From a virus: a DNA stretch of 44,406 nt. The notes beneath the pieces are model-generated. The model made no database searches and was not told where the DNA came from. It saw nothing but the letters and a program-made list of their open reading frames with translations. Location: positions 1-44,406 of IMG/VR virus record IMGVR_UViG_3300028590_000037. One strand, written 5' to 3'. A program made the position numbers and the translations under genes. Numbering within the stretch: the first letter of the stretch is position 1; each line of letters starts with the position of its first letter. This document shows, piece after piece, positions 16,586 through 24,384 of the stretch.

Positions 16586-17140
16586 ATGGCAGAAGTAGAT
16601 GTCGGTACCGAAACGTACGAGGTGTATGCTGACCTTGATACGGCGGATTTGTACGCGGGCGCGGCGCTGCACGGGACCACGTACCGGGATGCTAGCAACG
16701 ATGACAAGGGGCGGGCGCTGACGACGGCTACACGCACCCTGGACCGGCAGCGTTGGAAGGGTGTCAAGACTGACGAGCTCCAGACGCTGGCCTGGCCCCG
16801 GACCAATACGGGTGTGGAGGGGGTGGACGTTGATGAGGTTCCTCTTAATATCATCAATGCCTCCATCGAGCTCGCCTTCGCACTGCTGGACGGCAGCGAG
16901 GTGCAGAACCAGCAGACTACGGCGGAGCGCGTGCGCAGCATGTCAGCGGGCTCGGTGTCTATCAGCCACTTCCGGGGCATCGACAACCCCACCCGCTTCC
17001 CGCTCATCGTCCAGGAGCTCATCCGGGACTACCTGGCTGGTAGCCTGGGTGTGGATGAGGGCTTCTACGCGACGGCCGAGGGCGTCGATGACGAGACGAG
17101 CTTCCCCGTGGAGGCAGGCTACCTACGAGGGATTCTATGA
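16586..17140 (+). CDS. Head-tail connector-like protein (DnaT-like family)
   Basis: A 184-residue protein with YADLDTADLYAGAALHGTTYRDASNDDKGRALTTATRTLDRQRWKG followed by LAWPRTNTG and a helical second half. This pattern is typical of a phage family often labelled DnaT-like ssDNA-binding but usually found in head-tail connector gene clusters. The RBS is GAGGTAGCT before ATG 16586. It lies far from the other connector genes (38-40 kb), which is unusual. An adaptor role at the portal or fibre is the best guess. Confidence 0.65.
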   Translation: MAEVDVGTETYEVYADLDTADLYAGAALHGTTYRDASNDDKGRALTTATRTLDRQRWKGVKTDELQTLAWPRTNTGVEGVDVDEVPLNIINASIELAFALLDGSEVQNQQTTAERVRSMSAGSVSISHFRGIDNPTRFPLIVQELIRDYLAGSLGVDEGFYATAEGVDDETSFPVEAGYLRGIL

Positions 17141-17265
17141 TCAGCTTGCAGGTAGGATCAGCAGGGTTAAATCCTTGGGGTGCCCCACGCCGCACCTTAA
17201 ACGGAGAATGGGAGTCCGGGCGCTTGGGCGGTTCCGGGTGGCCTCGGAACCGTGCCTGGATATAG
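17137..17265 (+). CDS. Possible small protein
   Basis: A 42-residue frame whose ATG forms an ATGA overlap with the previous stop (17137-17140). The product is Gly- and Trp-rich (NPWGAPRRTLNGEW near residues 12-25). There is no other gene in the 161-base gap before 17302. The overlap favours translation, but there is no recognisable motif and the frame is short. Confidence 0.35.
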   Translation: MISLQVGSAGLNPWGAPRRTLNGEWESGRLGGSGWPRNRAWI

Positions 17266-17301
17266 ACCTCACCGGCCTGCAAACATAGTGGAGATGTTTT
17301 A

Positions 17302-17493
17302 ATGGCAAGACGATCTGAGGTTGACCGGCGAGCTAGCCGGGGCTGGGTCCGCCAATCGGTTAGTGATTATGGCATGCACAAGGACGCCCCCGCGCCGGTG
17401 TTACCAATGGCGTTGCTACCACGTGGGGTGGTGAGGGTCCGCCCCTTGCAGTATGAGTTGCGCCGTGCGCAGAGCAGGGGCCAGCGACGCTGA
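17302..17493 (+). CDS. Small basic hypothetical protein
   Basis: A 63-residue, Arg-rich protein (about 15 Arg). The ATG is preceded by GTGGAGATG about 8 bases upstream. Its TGA overlaps the next ATG (TGATG at 17491-17495). No motif is recognised. It links the virion gene cluster to the sugar-enzyme island. Confidence 0.5.
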   Translation: MARRSEVDRRASRGWVRQSVSDYGMHKDAPAPVLPMALLPRGVVRVRPLQYELRRAQSRGQRR

Positions 17494-18278
17494 TGGAAAC
17501 CGTACGTATATTCGTGGGGTGTGCGTCTAACAATGAGGACCTAGAGAGTCAGGTCGTCCTTGAGTACACCCTGCGCAAGTTTGCGTCGCAGCCGTTGCAG
17601 ATCACCTGGATGCAGTTATCCAGGGATCCCTACAGCCCCTTCTACTCGTCACCGGAGCGCGGCCAGGGCTGGCGCACGCAGCAGTGGGCCACCCCGTTCT
17701 CTGGATTACGGTGGGCGATACCGGCGTTGTGCAAGTTCCACGGAAAGGGTATTTATCTGGATAGTGACTTTATCTTTCTAGATGATATTGCCAAGCTTTG
17801 GAACCAACCTATTGCCGAAGGTCGGCTAATCATTGCTGCTGACCGCAGTCGTCTAGATTGCTCAGTGTGGAATTGCGCGAAGTTCGCAGGCGAGACCTGG
17901 GACCTGACCTGGCTCCAGCGCAAGGAGGGGTCAGCGACGGCGGCGGCCAGCCGTCTGAACGCTAACACGATACAGCCCTTTGCGGACGGTAACTGGAACG
18001 TGATGGATATATCGATGCCGGCGGATATTAATACTCCTTCAATTAAGGCTATTCATTACACGCAGATGCATACCCAGCCCCAACTCAAGTACGCTATCCC
18101 GCGCCTGCGCGCGGCCGGTACCAAGCACTGGTACACTCGGGCGACCAAGCCCCACCCGCGCGAGGACCTACAAGCCCTGTTCGACCGTGAATATGAGGAG
18201 GCTCAGTCTAAAGGCATCACGATTGCTAAGTACCAGAAGGAACCCTACGGGAAGTACACTATTCGAGGAATAGGCTGA
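17493..18278 (+). CDS. GT-A type glycosyltransferase (GT8-like)
   Basis: A 261-residue protein with a Rossmann-like start (VRIFVGCASNNEDLESQVVLEYTLRKF) and a DxD motif at Asp90-Ser91-Asp92 within GKGIYLDSDFIFLDDI. The region between (FSGLRWAIPALCKFHGKG) matches the acceptor-side helix before the DxD of GT8-like enzymes. The DxD binds a divalent metal and the nucleotide-sugar diphosphate. It overlaps genes on both sides by TGATG. Donor and acceptor are unknown; the surrounding genes suggest stepwise glycan assembly. Confidence 0.75.
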   Translation: METVRIFVGCASNNEDLESQVVLEYTLRKFASQPLQITWMQLSRDPYSPFYSSPERGQGWRTQQWATPFSGLRWAIPALCKFHGKGIYLDSDFIFLDDIAKLWNQPIAEGRLIIAADRSRLDCSVWNCAKFAGETWDLTWLQRKEGSATAAASRLNANTIQPFADGNWNVMDISMPADINTPSIKAIHYTQMHTQPQLKYAIPRLRAAGTKHWYTRATKPHPREDLQALFDREYEEAQSKGITIAKYQKEPYGKYTIRGIG

Positions 18279-19354
18279 TGCTGCGGGAATGCTTCCAGCA
18301 CCTAGGCACCTTGGAACGCAAGCGTATAAGCACAGCACCGAACGTGGTGCTAAGGCTAAACCGGGGGGAACGGGTGGAACCCCTGCCCCGGGACCTACTA
18401 ACGGCTATGACGTACGCTGTGAGGGCCTCGAGCATCCAACAATACCCGGACTATGCCCCCTTCTATACCCGGCTAGGGCTGCACGTGGGAATGCCCCCCT
18501 CACAGCTGGTGGTGGGGGCGGGTATAGAAGAGTTTATCCGCACGTTAATGTTCCTTTGCTGCGAGCCTAAGGAGCGGGTGGCGGTACTGTGGCCCACCTG
18601 CGCTATGTACGAAATCTACTCCCGGGCCTTTGGGCTGCGGCTAATGAAGATGCTGACAGAGCCCGGTACCCAGACTCCTATGTCGTCATTGATTCATGTG
18701 TTCAAGGCAGTCGAAGGCCTGAAGCTGATCTTCATACCCAACCCTGGCCAGCCGGTGGAAACCTGCTACAACCTGGATGACCTAGAGGCACTAGCCGCCT
18801 GGACGGCCAGCCAGGGTATCACGCTCGCGATTGACGAGGCCCACTACGGCTTTGGTGCGCCCACGGCCCAGGCGTTGATACAGCGTTGGGGGCATGTGCT
18901 CGTCCTGCGCACGTTCTCCAAGTTCTTCGGGGGCGCGGGCCTGCGCGTGGGATTCGCGATGGGACAGGAGCCCTTGATTAAGGCATTACACGCGGTGCGT
19001 CCCTCCGGAGAAATCACTGGTCCCTCGCTGGCTATGGCGACCGTAGCACTAGATCGGTTTACGGAGTTTGAGACGAACGCCTTATACGTGATCGCAGGGC
19101 GTGACTATCTACGCAAGGCTGTACGAAGTCTAGGTCTGCGGGCTTGGGGCAGCTTCGGCTTCTCAGTACTGATAGAGTTTGCTTCAGAGGAGGTGGCTGT
19201 ACTGGTGGCGCATCGGTTGGAGGAGCAGGGCATCTACGTTAAGGCAGGTCTTCCACCCCCGGTGGAGAAGTGCATGCTGGTGGCCTGTGGTTACGTTCCA
19301 ACGATGCAGACATTCTTTACAGCGTTACGTGATGTCGTACACAACGTCAACTAA
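18278..19354 (+). CDS. PLP-dependent aminotransferase (class I/II, HisC-like)
   Basis: A 358-residue fold-type I aminotransferase. The PLP site is recognisable: Asp186 and Tyr190 in AIDEAHYGF, the Schiff-base Lys215 in RTFSKFF and Arg223 in GGAGLRVGF. SSIQQYPDYAPFYTRLG and VVGAGIEEFIRTLM are typical of the histidinol-phosphate aminotransferase and threonine-phosphate decarboxylase group. It would transfer an amino group to a keto sugar or phospho-substrate, or decarboxylate an amino acid phosphate. The start overlaps the upstream stop (TGATG). Such an enzyme is rare in a phage virion region; together with the glycosyltransferases it suggests synthesis of an amino-group-bearing precursor. Confidence 0.82.
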   Translation: MLRECFQHLGTLERKRISTAPNVVLRLNRGERVEPLPRDLLTAMTYAVRASSIQQYPDYAPFYTRLGLHVGMPPSQLVVGAGIEEFIRTLMFLCCEPKERVAVLWPTCAMYEIYSRAFGLRLMKMLTEPGTQTPMSSLIHVFKAVEGLKLIFIPNPGQPVETCYNLDDLEALAAWTASQGITLAIDEAHYGFGAPTAQALIQRWGHVLVLRTFSKFFGGAGLRVGFAMGQEPLIKALHAVRPSGEITGPSLAMATVALDRFTEFETNALYVIAGRDYLRKAVRSLGLRAWGSFGFSVLIEFASEEVAVLVAHRLEEQGIYVKAGLPPPVEKCMLVACGYVPTMQTFFTALRDVVHNVN

Positions 19355-19364
19355 GGTGGTAGTC

Positions 19365-20060
19365 ATGCGAGGCGAATTTGTCTTTAAGGAAGACGGTATC
19401 GGAGGGTTGAAGTTCGTAGGGGACTTCGAAGGTCTATACCAGGCCGAGGACGATCCCTGGCAGCAGGTGGGGGCAGAGGGGCCCATGCCTGACTACAACC
19501 GGCACTCGCGTGCGCGCCTGCTAGCGGTGGCACGGCGTCATGCCAGCAATTTTGATGCCCTACCTATCAAGGGCCTGGAGGTGGGGTGTGGGCTCGGGGC
19601 CGTCACGACCCTGTTGAACGCAGCCGTGCCCTGCTCTGAGTGGGACGGTACTGACATATCACAGTCGGCAATTACGCAGGCCGCCAAGACTAATCCCGAC
19701 CGGCGGTTCTGGGTGGGTGATATAACTAATCCAGGCTTTGTCCCCGATGGCGCACCCGGGCGGGGCTGGTACCATATGGTCGTGCTGGGGCAGCTGCTGT
19801 GGTATATCCTACACCGTATAGATCCGGTTGTGGTTAACTGTCACCAGCTTATTCGTCCAGACGGTTTGCTGATTATCAGCCAGGCCTTCCTGAACCACCA
19901 GCGCTACGGTCGGGAGATGTGCGACGGGTTCCCTGGGTTACTACAGTTCTTCCTGTCGCCCGACAACTGCGCCCGGTACTTTAGGATTATCGAGGCCAGC
20001 TACGACGACAGCGGCAAGTATATCCATAATGACGGACTACTCGTTTTGCGAAGGATCTAG
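19365..20060 (+). CDS. Class I SAM-dependent methyltransferase
   Basis: A 231-residue methyltransferase with motif I GLEVGCGLGAVTTLL (about residues 70-84), motif II WDGTDISQSAI, and a later segment MVVLGQLLWYIL and LIRPDGLLIISQAFL, which follow the usual Rossmann order. I chose ATG 19365 (after AAGGTGG) since the longer frame from 19179 would read through the end of the aminotransferase gene. The substrate is unknown; the FLNHQRYGREM segment is seen in small-molecule methyltransferases. Confidence 0.75.
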   Translation: MRGEFVFKEDGIGGLKFVGDFEGLYQAEDDPWQQVGAEGPMPDYNRHSRARLLAVARRHASNFDALPIKGLEVGCGLGAVTTLLNAAVPCSEWDGTDISQSAITQAAKTNPDRRFWVGDITNPGFVPDGAPGRGWYHMVVLGQLLWYILHRIDPVVVNCHQLIRPDGLLIISQAFLNHQRYGREMCDGFPGLLQFFLSPDNCARYFRIIEASYDDSGKYIHNDGLLVLRRI

Positions 20061-20061
20061 C

Positions 20062-20331
20062 ATGACACCGATCGTAGGATACTTTAATTGGCGGCAGACC
20101 CTGAACGGTGGGGTGACGTACGAGAAGGTTCTTAAGGAGCATGTGGATCATTGGCGGGCCAGTAACAAGCACTACTACGATCAGGTGTACAAGGCCCGGT
20201 TGCTGGCGACTACGGAGTTGACTGCAGAGCAATGGATACTCCCGCTCCATGAATTGGCAAAGTTGTTTCCAGATTACAACGGAGTTCCTGATGCCACTAA
20301 ACGAAGCGACGAAGAAGAACCTTCAACGTAA
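20062..20331 (+). CDS. Hypothetical protein preceding radical SAM enzyme
   Basis: An 89-residue protein (MTPIVGYFNWRQTLNGG...) with a helical centre (YEKVLKEHVDHWRASNKHYY) and an acidic tail. ATG 20062 is two bases after the previous stop and follows AAGGATC; the frame extends to 20029 but would overlap. Its end overlaps the radical SAM gene by 41 bases. It has no recognised domain. Close coupling suggests a partner of the radical SAM enzyme. Confidence 0.55.
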   Translation: MTPIVGYFNWRQTLNGGVTYEKVLKEHVDHWRASNKHYYDQVYKARLLATTELTAEQWILPLHELAKLFPDYNGVPDATKRSDEEEPST

Positions 20332-21202
20332 GTCCGCCTACGTTGATGTTGTGCAATTAAAAGACGGCGTGCCGCTGCCGTCCTGGATCGACATCTCTCT
20401 GACGGAGTTGTGTAACCGTTCGGCGGGACACGCCAACGCTTGTCCGTTCTGCCCACGCATAGATCCGAAGTGGGTCCCCAATCAGAACCTACACATGTCA
20501 ATGCAGACGGCATCTAAGATCGCTACGGAGCTAGACGAGTGGGGGTTCCTGGGCTCGGTAGTGTTCTGTGGGTTTGGGGAACCGCTGCTACATCCTAAGC
20601 TCGCTGACGTGGTATCCTTGTTCACGTGCCGGGTCGAGGTCGTCACCAACGGGGATTTTCTAGGGCCTGAGAAAATTGCCAAGCTGCGGAACTCCGGTGT
20701 GGATTATTTCGTGGTTAGTATGTACGATGGTCCCCAGCAGATTGCGAAGCTCCAGAAGGCCTTTACGGACGCGGAGTGTCCCCCGGAGTACTACCTACTC
20801 CGGGATCGCTGGCACTCAGAGGCCGACGCCTTCGGCCTAAAGCTGACTAACCGGGCCGGAACTGTGACGGTAGGGGATCAGGAACCAGTGGACACGAGCC
20901 ACCCCTGCTGGTATACGACCTACATGATGCAGCTGGACTGGAACGGGGACGTGCTACTCTGCCCGCAGGACTGGCATCGGCGGGTGAAGTTCGGGAACGT
21001 GAACACTGAGAGCCTGCTCGATATTTGGACCTCCAAGCGTTTACACAAGCGTCGTACTAGCTTGTCACGCGACCGCACGGGGTTGGAACCGTGTAAGGAT
21101 TGTAACTGCGACGGTTGTTTGCACGGGCATAACCACTTGGAAGCTTGGGGCTTAAATAAGCCCGTGCGTCGCGAGGACGCAGTGGAGGAGGCCCAGTTAT
21201 GA
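20291..21202 (+). CDS. Radical SAM/SPASM enzyme with unusual cysteine spacing
   Basis: A 303-residue protein. The iron-sulfur cluster cysteines appear to be Cys41, Cys51 and Cys54 in TELCNRSAGHANACPFCPR, giving C-x9-C-x2-C instead of the standard C-x3-C-x2-C. Then come the GGE-equivalent FCGFGEPLLHP, VEVVTNGD and YFVVSMYDG, all in the right order for a TIM-barrel radical SAM enzyme. The C-terminal part has SPASM-type cysteines (LLCPQDW, CKDCNCDGCLHG). Such enzymes modify peptides, sugars or small molecules by radical chemistry. I prefer ATG 20291, which follows CGGAG, over 20249. It overlaps the oxygenase gene by ATGA. Confidence 0.82.
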   Translation: MPLNEATKKNLQRKSAYVDVVQLKDGVPLPSWIDISLTELCNRSAGHANACPFCPRIDPKWVPNQNLHMSMQTASKIATELDEWGFLGSVVFCGFGEPLLHPKLADVVSLFTCRVEVVTNGDFLGPEKIAKLRNSGVDYFVVSMYDGPQQIAKLQKAFTDAECPPEYYLLRDRWHSEADAFGLKLTNRAGTVTVGDQEPVDTSHPCWYTTYMMQLDWNGDVLLCPQDWHRRVKFGNVNTESLLDIWTSKRLHKRRTSLSRDRTGLEPCKDCNCDGCLHGHNHLEAWGLNKPVRREDAVEEAQL

Positions 21203-21861
21203 ACGTAGCTGTAGGATGCGGTATGCAGACAGCTGTTAAGCAGGCTGTCAAGGCGATCCGCAACGCCGAGGTTCTGGACGACCCTTGGCCACATCTTATC
21301 GTCAACGACTTGTTCCCCAACAGCTTCTATCTGCTGATGGTCAACAAGCTCCCTCCTACCAGCGCCTGGAAGGCTTTCAACCAGTTCCGATCCTTCTACT
21401 GGCTGGAGTATAGCGAGGGCGACCGGCCTAACGGAATTCATACGCGCCCACCTGTGGATGGGTTCTGGGATGAGTTTCGGGAAGCCCTCTTCGACTCATT
21501 GTGGATGGAGTTGGAGAACCGGCTAGATGTGGTGGGTACTAGCATCGGTGCGCAGCTAATGCACGATCGCCCTGGCTACCAGATTGGCCCTCACACTGAT
21601 ACGTCCAACAAGCTGGTCACGGGCCTGCTCTACCTTCCCAAGACGGGGTCGGACGCGAAGCAGGGCACGGTGCTGTGTAAGGGTAGGGTTCCGGACCCGT
21701 CCGGCAAGGGCCACAAGCCTGGTCCTGACTATGCACCGGTCAAGACAGTTCCCTACGTCCCCAACAGCGCTTTGTTCTTTATGCGGACGGACGTCTCCTA
21801 CCATTGTGTTAAACCCTCCCCAGTAGAGCGTTGGCTGCTGGCGTTTGACGTGTTCAGGTGA
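21199..21861 (+). CDS. 2-oxoglutarate/Fe(II)-dependent oxygenase
   Basis: A 220-residue double-stranded beta-helix oxygenase. The iron triad is His132 and Asp134 (GPHTDTS) with distal His202 (SYHCVKPS); Arg211 (ERWLLAF) is placed to bind 2-oxoglutarate. The pattern GYQIGPHTDTSNKLVTGLLYLP is typical of prolyl 4-hydroxylase-like and sugar-associated hydroxylases in phages and cyanobacteria. It hydroxylates or demethylates a substrate, using oxygen and 2-oxoglutarate. A strong RBS (GGAGGAGG) precedes the ATG in the ATGA overlap with the radical SAM gene. Confidence 0.8.
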   Translation: MNVAVGCGMQTAVKQAVKAIRNAEVLDDPWPHLIVNDLFPNSFYLLMVNKLPPTSAWKAFNQFRSFYWLEYSEGDRPNGIHTRPPVDGFWDEFREALFDSLWMELENRLDVVGTSIGAQLMHDRPGYQIGPHTDTSNKLVTGLLYLPKTGSDAKQGTVLCKGRVPDPSGKGHKPGPDYAPVKTVPYVPNSALFFMRTDVSYHCVKPSPVERWLLAFDVFR

Positions 21862-21865
21862 TGCT

Positions 21866-22507
21866 GTGCATGATGTCGCAATTATCGGGCATGGCCTGAC
21901 TCCAGAGGGCCAGGGCTGGGGCCACCGTATAGATGCGACTCCAGTGGTGGTTCGTATGTGGAACTATCACTGGCAGAACTTACTGGACTATGGGGAGCGT
22001 TACGACTTTGGGTTCTACGAAATCTCCCCAACGGAGATGGCCCGCTTCTACAAGCATAATTGTCGCACGCCCGCGCGAGGCTGGGTTGCGACCCGGCTGC
22101 TAAAGCCGTATGAGGGACCGCTACCGGAGAATACTACGGTCTGTGACGCCTCTAGCTGGGACGACGACGGACGGCGGCTAGGTGGATTAGGGATGAAGGG
22201 TAGGTTGCTGTTGACGCGGGGAGTGCGGGCGGCCTGCTGGGCGCTGACAAAGTTCATGTCCCCGGGCCAGTCTATGGTACTGGTGGGCTTCGATAACGTG
22301 TACACAGGCCGTACGCTGTCCTCTAAGGAGGGCTTTCCGCAGAGCTACATTGAGTTTCCAGCTGCTTATCCAATGGTGCGTTACGACAACGCCCCACATA
22401 CGGAAACCAAATCAGGTAATCATGATTTTGCTGTTGAAGGACCGTTGCTTAATCTGTTGGCGAAGCGTGCGGGCATCAAGCTCGACCACGCTCAGGATGT
22501 CTGGTGA
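21866..22507 (+). CDS. GT29 (sialyltransferase)-like protein, copy 1
   Basis: A 213-residue protein starting at GTG 21866 (AGGTGA upstream). The start VAIIGHGLTPEGQGWGHRIDATPVVVRMW resembles the nucleotide-sugar part of GT29 sialyltransferases (sialylmotif L style: V.G.g.....G..ID..d.V.R.n). VLVGFDNVYTG and a C-terminal NHDFAVEGPLLNLL follow. It is a clear paralogue of the protein at 24385. If it is a real transferase, CMP-sugar would be the donor. Its relationship to DUF115 proteins of similar shape also needs considering. The frame is open to TTG 21845, which overlaps the oxygenase gene. Confidence 0.6.
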   Translation: MHDVAIIGHGLTPEGQGWGHRIDATPVVVRMWNYHWQNLLDYGERYDFGFYEISPTEMARFYKHNCRTPARGWVATRLLKPYEGPLPENTTVCDASSWDDDGRRLGGLGMKGRLLLTRGVRAACWALTKFMSPGQSMVLVGFDNVYTGRTLSSKEGFPQSYIEFPAAYPMVRYDNAPHTETKSGNHDFAVEGPLLNLLAKRAGIKLDHAQDVW

Positions 22508-22519
22508 GGGAGGCTAGCT

Positions 22520-23101
22520 ATGTCATTTGATGCTATCTGGGACTCTGAGCGTCTTAAGTACGAGACAGTCTGGGGTGGCTATCCAGAGTATCGTACGCAG
22601 GCGGATGGGGACCCTGTGGTCGACTTGGCGTTCAAGCAGCTGGGGTGTAAGCCCGGGGAGTCGCTGATCGACTGGGGCTGTGGGAAGGGTACGCCCGCCC
22701 AGCGGCTACAGGCTAAGGGACTAAAGGTAACCGGCTTCGACATCGCTCGGAACTGCCTAGACAAGGATGTCAAGATCCCGCTGATTGTTGGGAGCATGTG
22801 GGATCCGCCACCGTGGGTTCAGCAGGCCGACTATGCTTTTTGTACGGACGTGCTCGAACACCTACCACCTGACCGGTTGGAGCTAGCCCTCTCGCAAATG
22901 TGCCGCCTAACGCGCAAGGCGGCATTCATACAGGTATGTACTGTATTGGATACGTCCGGGCCCAAGATGAATCCACCCATGCGCCTCCACCTAAGTGTGT
23001 ACTCCCACGAGTGGTGGGGTGAGCACCTAGCGGCGTACTGGACGATCGAGGACTCCGGCAAGCGTGGCAAGGCCCGATCCTGGTTCGTCTGTAGGAAGTG
23101 A
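22520..23101 (+). CDS. Class I SAM-dependent methyltransferase
   Basis: A 193-residue methyltransferase. Motif I is SLIDWGCGKGTPAQRL (residues 48 on), followed by VTGFDIARNC and the ADYAFCTDVLEHLPP motif. HLSVYSHEWWGEHL near the C-terminus links it with the methyltransferases at 5140 and in the 25990 fusion; similar proteins are seen in phage and capsule loci. The RBS is GAGGGAGG. The product would methylate a sugar or small molecule, by context. Confidence 0.78.
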   Translation: MSFDAIWDSERLKYETVWGGYPEYRTQADGDPVVDLAFKQLGCKPGESLIDWGCGKGTPAQRLQAKGLKVTGFDIARNCLDKDVKIPLIVGSMWDPPPWVQQADYAFCTDVLEHLPPDRLELALSQMCRLTRKAAFIQVCTVLDTSGPKMNPPMRLHLSVYSHEWWGEHLAAYWTIEDSGKRGKARSWFVCRK

Positions 23102-23104
23102 GTC

Positions 23105-23764
23105 ATGCATGTAGAACTCTACGGTCGTAAGATAGACTTAGGCGAACATCCCTCTAAAATGTGCCAGGCGCGTTGGGCGGGGCGCTATTCTCCTGAGCCC
23201 GAAACGGTTGGCTGGATCGAGACCCTCAGCCCCACGGGGGTGTTCTACGATATTGGGGCTAGTGTGGGGACGCATTCTATACGCGCAGCAGTTCATGGTC
23301 TATCGGTCGTGGCCTTCGAGCCTCAGTCGGATTTGGCCGAGGAGCTTCAGGAGACTGTTAGGCGTAACGACCTACCCATCGTAGTTCTCCCCCTAGCACT
23401 AAGTAACACACTGGGACGTGGCGTGCTCGGAGCAGGCCGCTCGACGCATACCTTCTATCACAAGGTCGGGGGTACAGTTACGGCCTCGACCGTGGACGAG
23501 TGCGTGGTCGCGTTCGGCTGTCCGAACTACATCAAGCTAGACGTGGACGGTAACGAGTTTGCTATCCTGCGAGGGGCAGCGGAGACCCTGCCTTTGGTAC
23601 GGTCGCTACTGGTCGAGATTGATCCGGCTATCCCCGGCCAGGATGACATTCCTAGCTATTTGGAACGGTTTGGGTTTACCTACAATCCCGCGCAGATTAA
23701 GCGGGACAAGATTACTACCGGTAAGTATGCCGGCACCGCCAATTGGATTTTCTACAGACCCTAG
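23105..23764 (+). CDS. FkbM-family methyltransferase
   Basis: A 219-residue protein with FYDIGASVGTHSIRAA (motif I), VVAFEPQSDLAEEL (motif II), and the FkbM signature NYIKLDVDGNEFAILRGAAETL followed by SLLVEIDP. FkbM enzymes O-methylate sugars or polyketides and are common in capsule and LPS gene clusters. It begins three bases after the previous stop. A second FkbM enzyme lies at 28460. Confidence 0.85.
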   Translation: MHVELYGRKIDLGEHPSKMCQARWAGRYSPEPETVGWIETLSPTGVFYDIGASVGTHSIRAAVHGLSVVAFEPQSDLAEELQETVRRNDLPIVVLPLALSNTLGRGVLGAGRSTHTFYHKVGGTVTASTVDECVVAFGCPNYIKLDVDGNEFAILRGAAETLPLVRSLLVEIDPAIPGQDDIPSYLERFGFTYNPAQIKRDKITTGKYAGTANWIFYRP

Positions 23765-23820
23765 ACATTGTATGTAACGGTGGGTGGCTGGAGTGCCAAA
23801 AAACACGAGGAGCTTAAGTT

Positions 23821-24327
23821 ATGGGAAGACGGGATGTTGCTACGAATACTGGGAATGGGAACCGGCAGATTACGGATATAGGTGCGACGGCCGAGCGGGT
23901 CACTCCTGATGACCCCCGGGTGGTATCGTTCCTTAACGATTACACGTCTATGCAGCGCCATCGGGACCAACTCCTGGGTATCGTCGAGCATCGGGACCTG
24001 GAGATTGCACGGCTCAATGATCGGGTCTCCCTACTCCAGCACGACCTGACGCGGACGCAGACCGCCCGCGATGAGTTCCAGAAGGGCTACTTCGAACTCA
24101 AGGCCCAGCTGGCTATTCTCACCACGTCAGCTATCTCAGCATGCGATCAGGTGCGGGTGGTGGCGGAACGAGCGTTGAGTTCGGCTAAGTCCGCGATGCT
24201 GGAGAACGGCATCGTGGAGGACGTCAATCAGGACGGGTCCCCCAAGCTGACCGATGTGGAGACGGAAATGGCATCGTTGGCGGCAGTAGCCAACGCAACC
24301 GGCGTTCCCGAGCGCGAGCAGGCGTAG
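23821..24327 (+). CDS. Coiled-coil hypothetical protein
   Basis: A 168-residue protein. The middle (RHRDQLLGIVEHRDLEIARL, NDRVSLLQHDLTRTQTARDEF) is predicted as a long coiled coil; the N-terminus is polar and the C-terminus acidic. The RBS GAGGAGC precedes ATG 23821. No enzyme motif is seen. Set among enzymes, it could scaffold them or be an independent phage protein. Confidence 0.6.
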   Translation: MGRRDVATNTGNGNRQITDIGATAERVTPDDPRVVSFLNDYTSMQRHRDQLLGIVEHRDLEIARLNDRVSLLQHDLTRTQTARDEFQKGYFELKAQLAILTTSAISACDQVRVVAERALSSAKSAMLENGIVEDVNQDGSPKLTDVETEMASLAAVANATGVPEREQA

Positions 24328-24332
24328 TACTA

Positions 24333-24371
24333 GCCTGGGCGGTGTGTACCCGCGCGCACCGCCCGGGGCTG
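24333..24371 (+). repeat. Strong GC hairpin before GT29-like copy 2
   Basis: GGGCGGTG (24337-24344) pairs with CACCGCCC (24357-24364), extended outward by AGCCT/GGGGCT with a wobble and one bulge, around a 12-base loop. No T-run follows. It separates the coiled-coil gene from the GT29-like gene and could be a transcriptional attenuator or RNA-stabilising stem. Confidence 0.5.
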
Positions 24372-24384
24372 GGAAAGGATTCCT

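Noticed and set aside
16761-17288. 175-codon + strand frame overlapping the connector-like gene
   Set aside because: Ser/Arg/Trp-rich shadow typical of a shifted GC-rich frame; the overlapping 16586 gene has family motifs.
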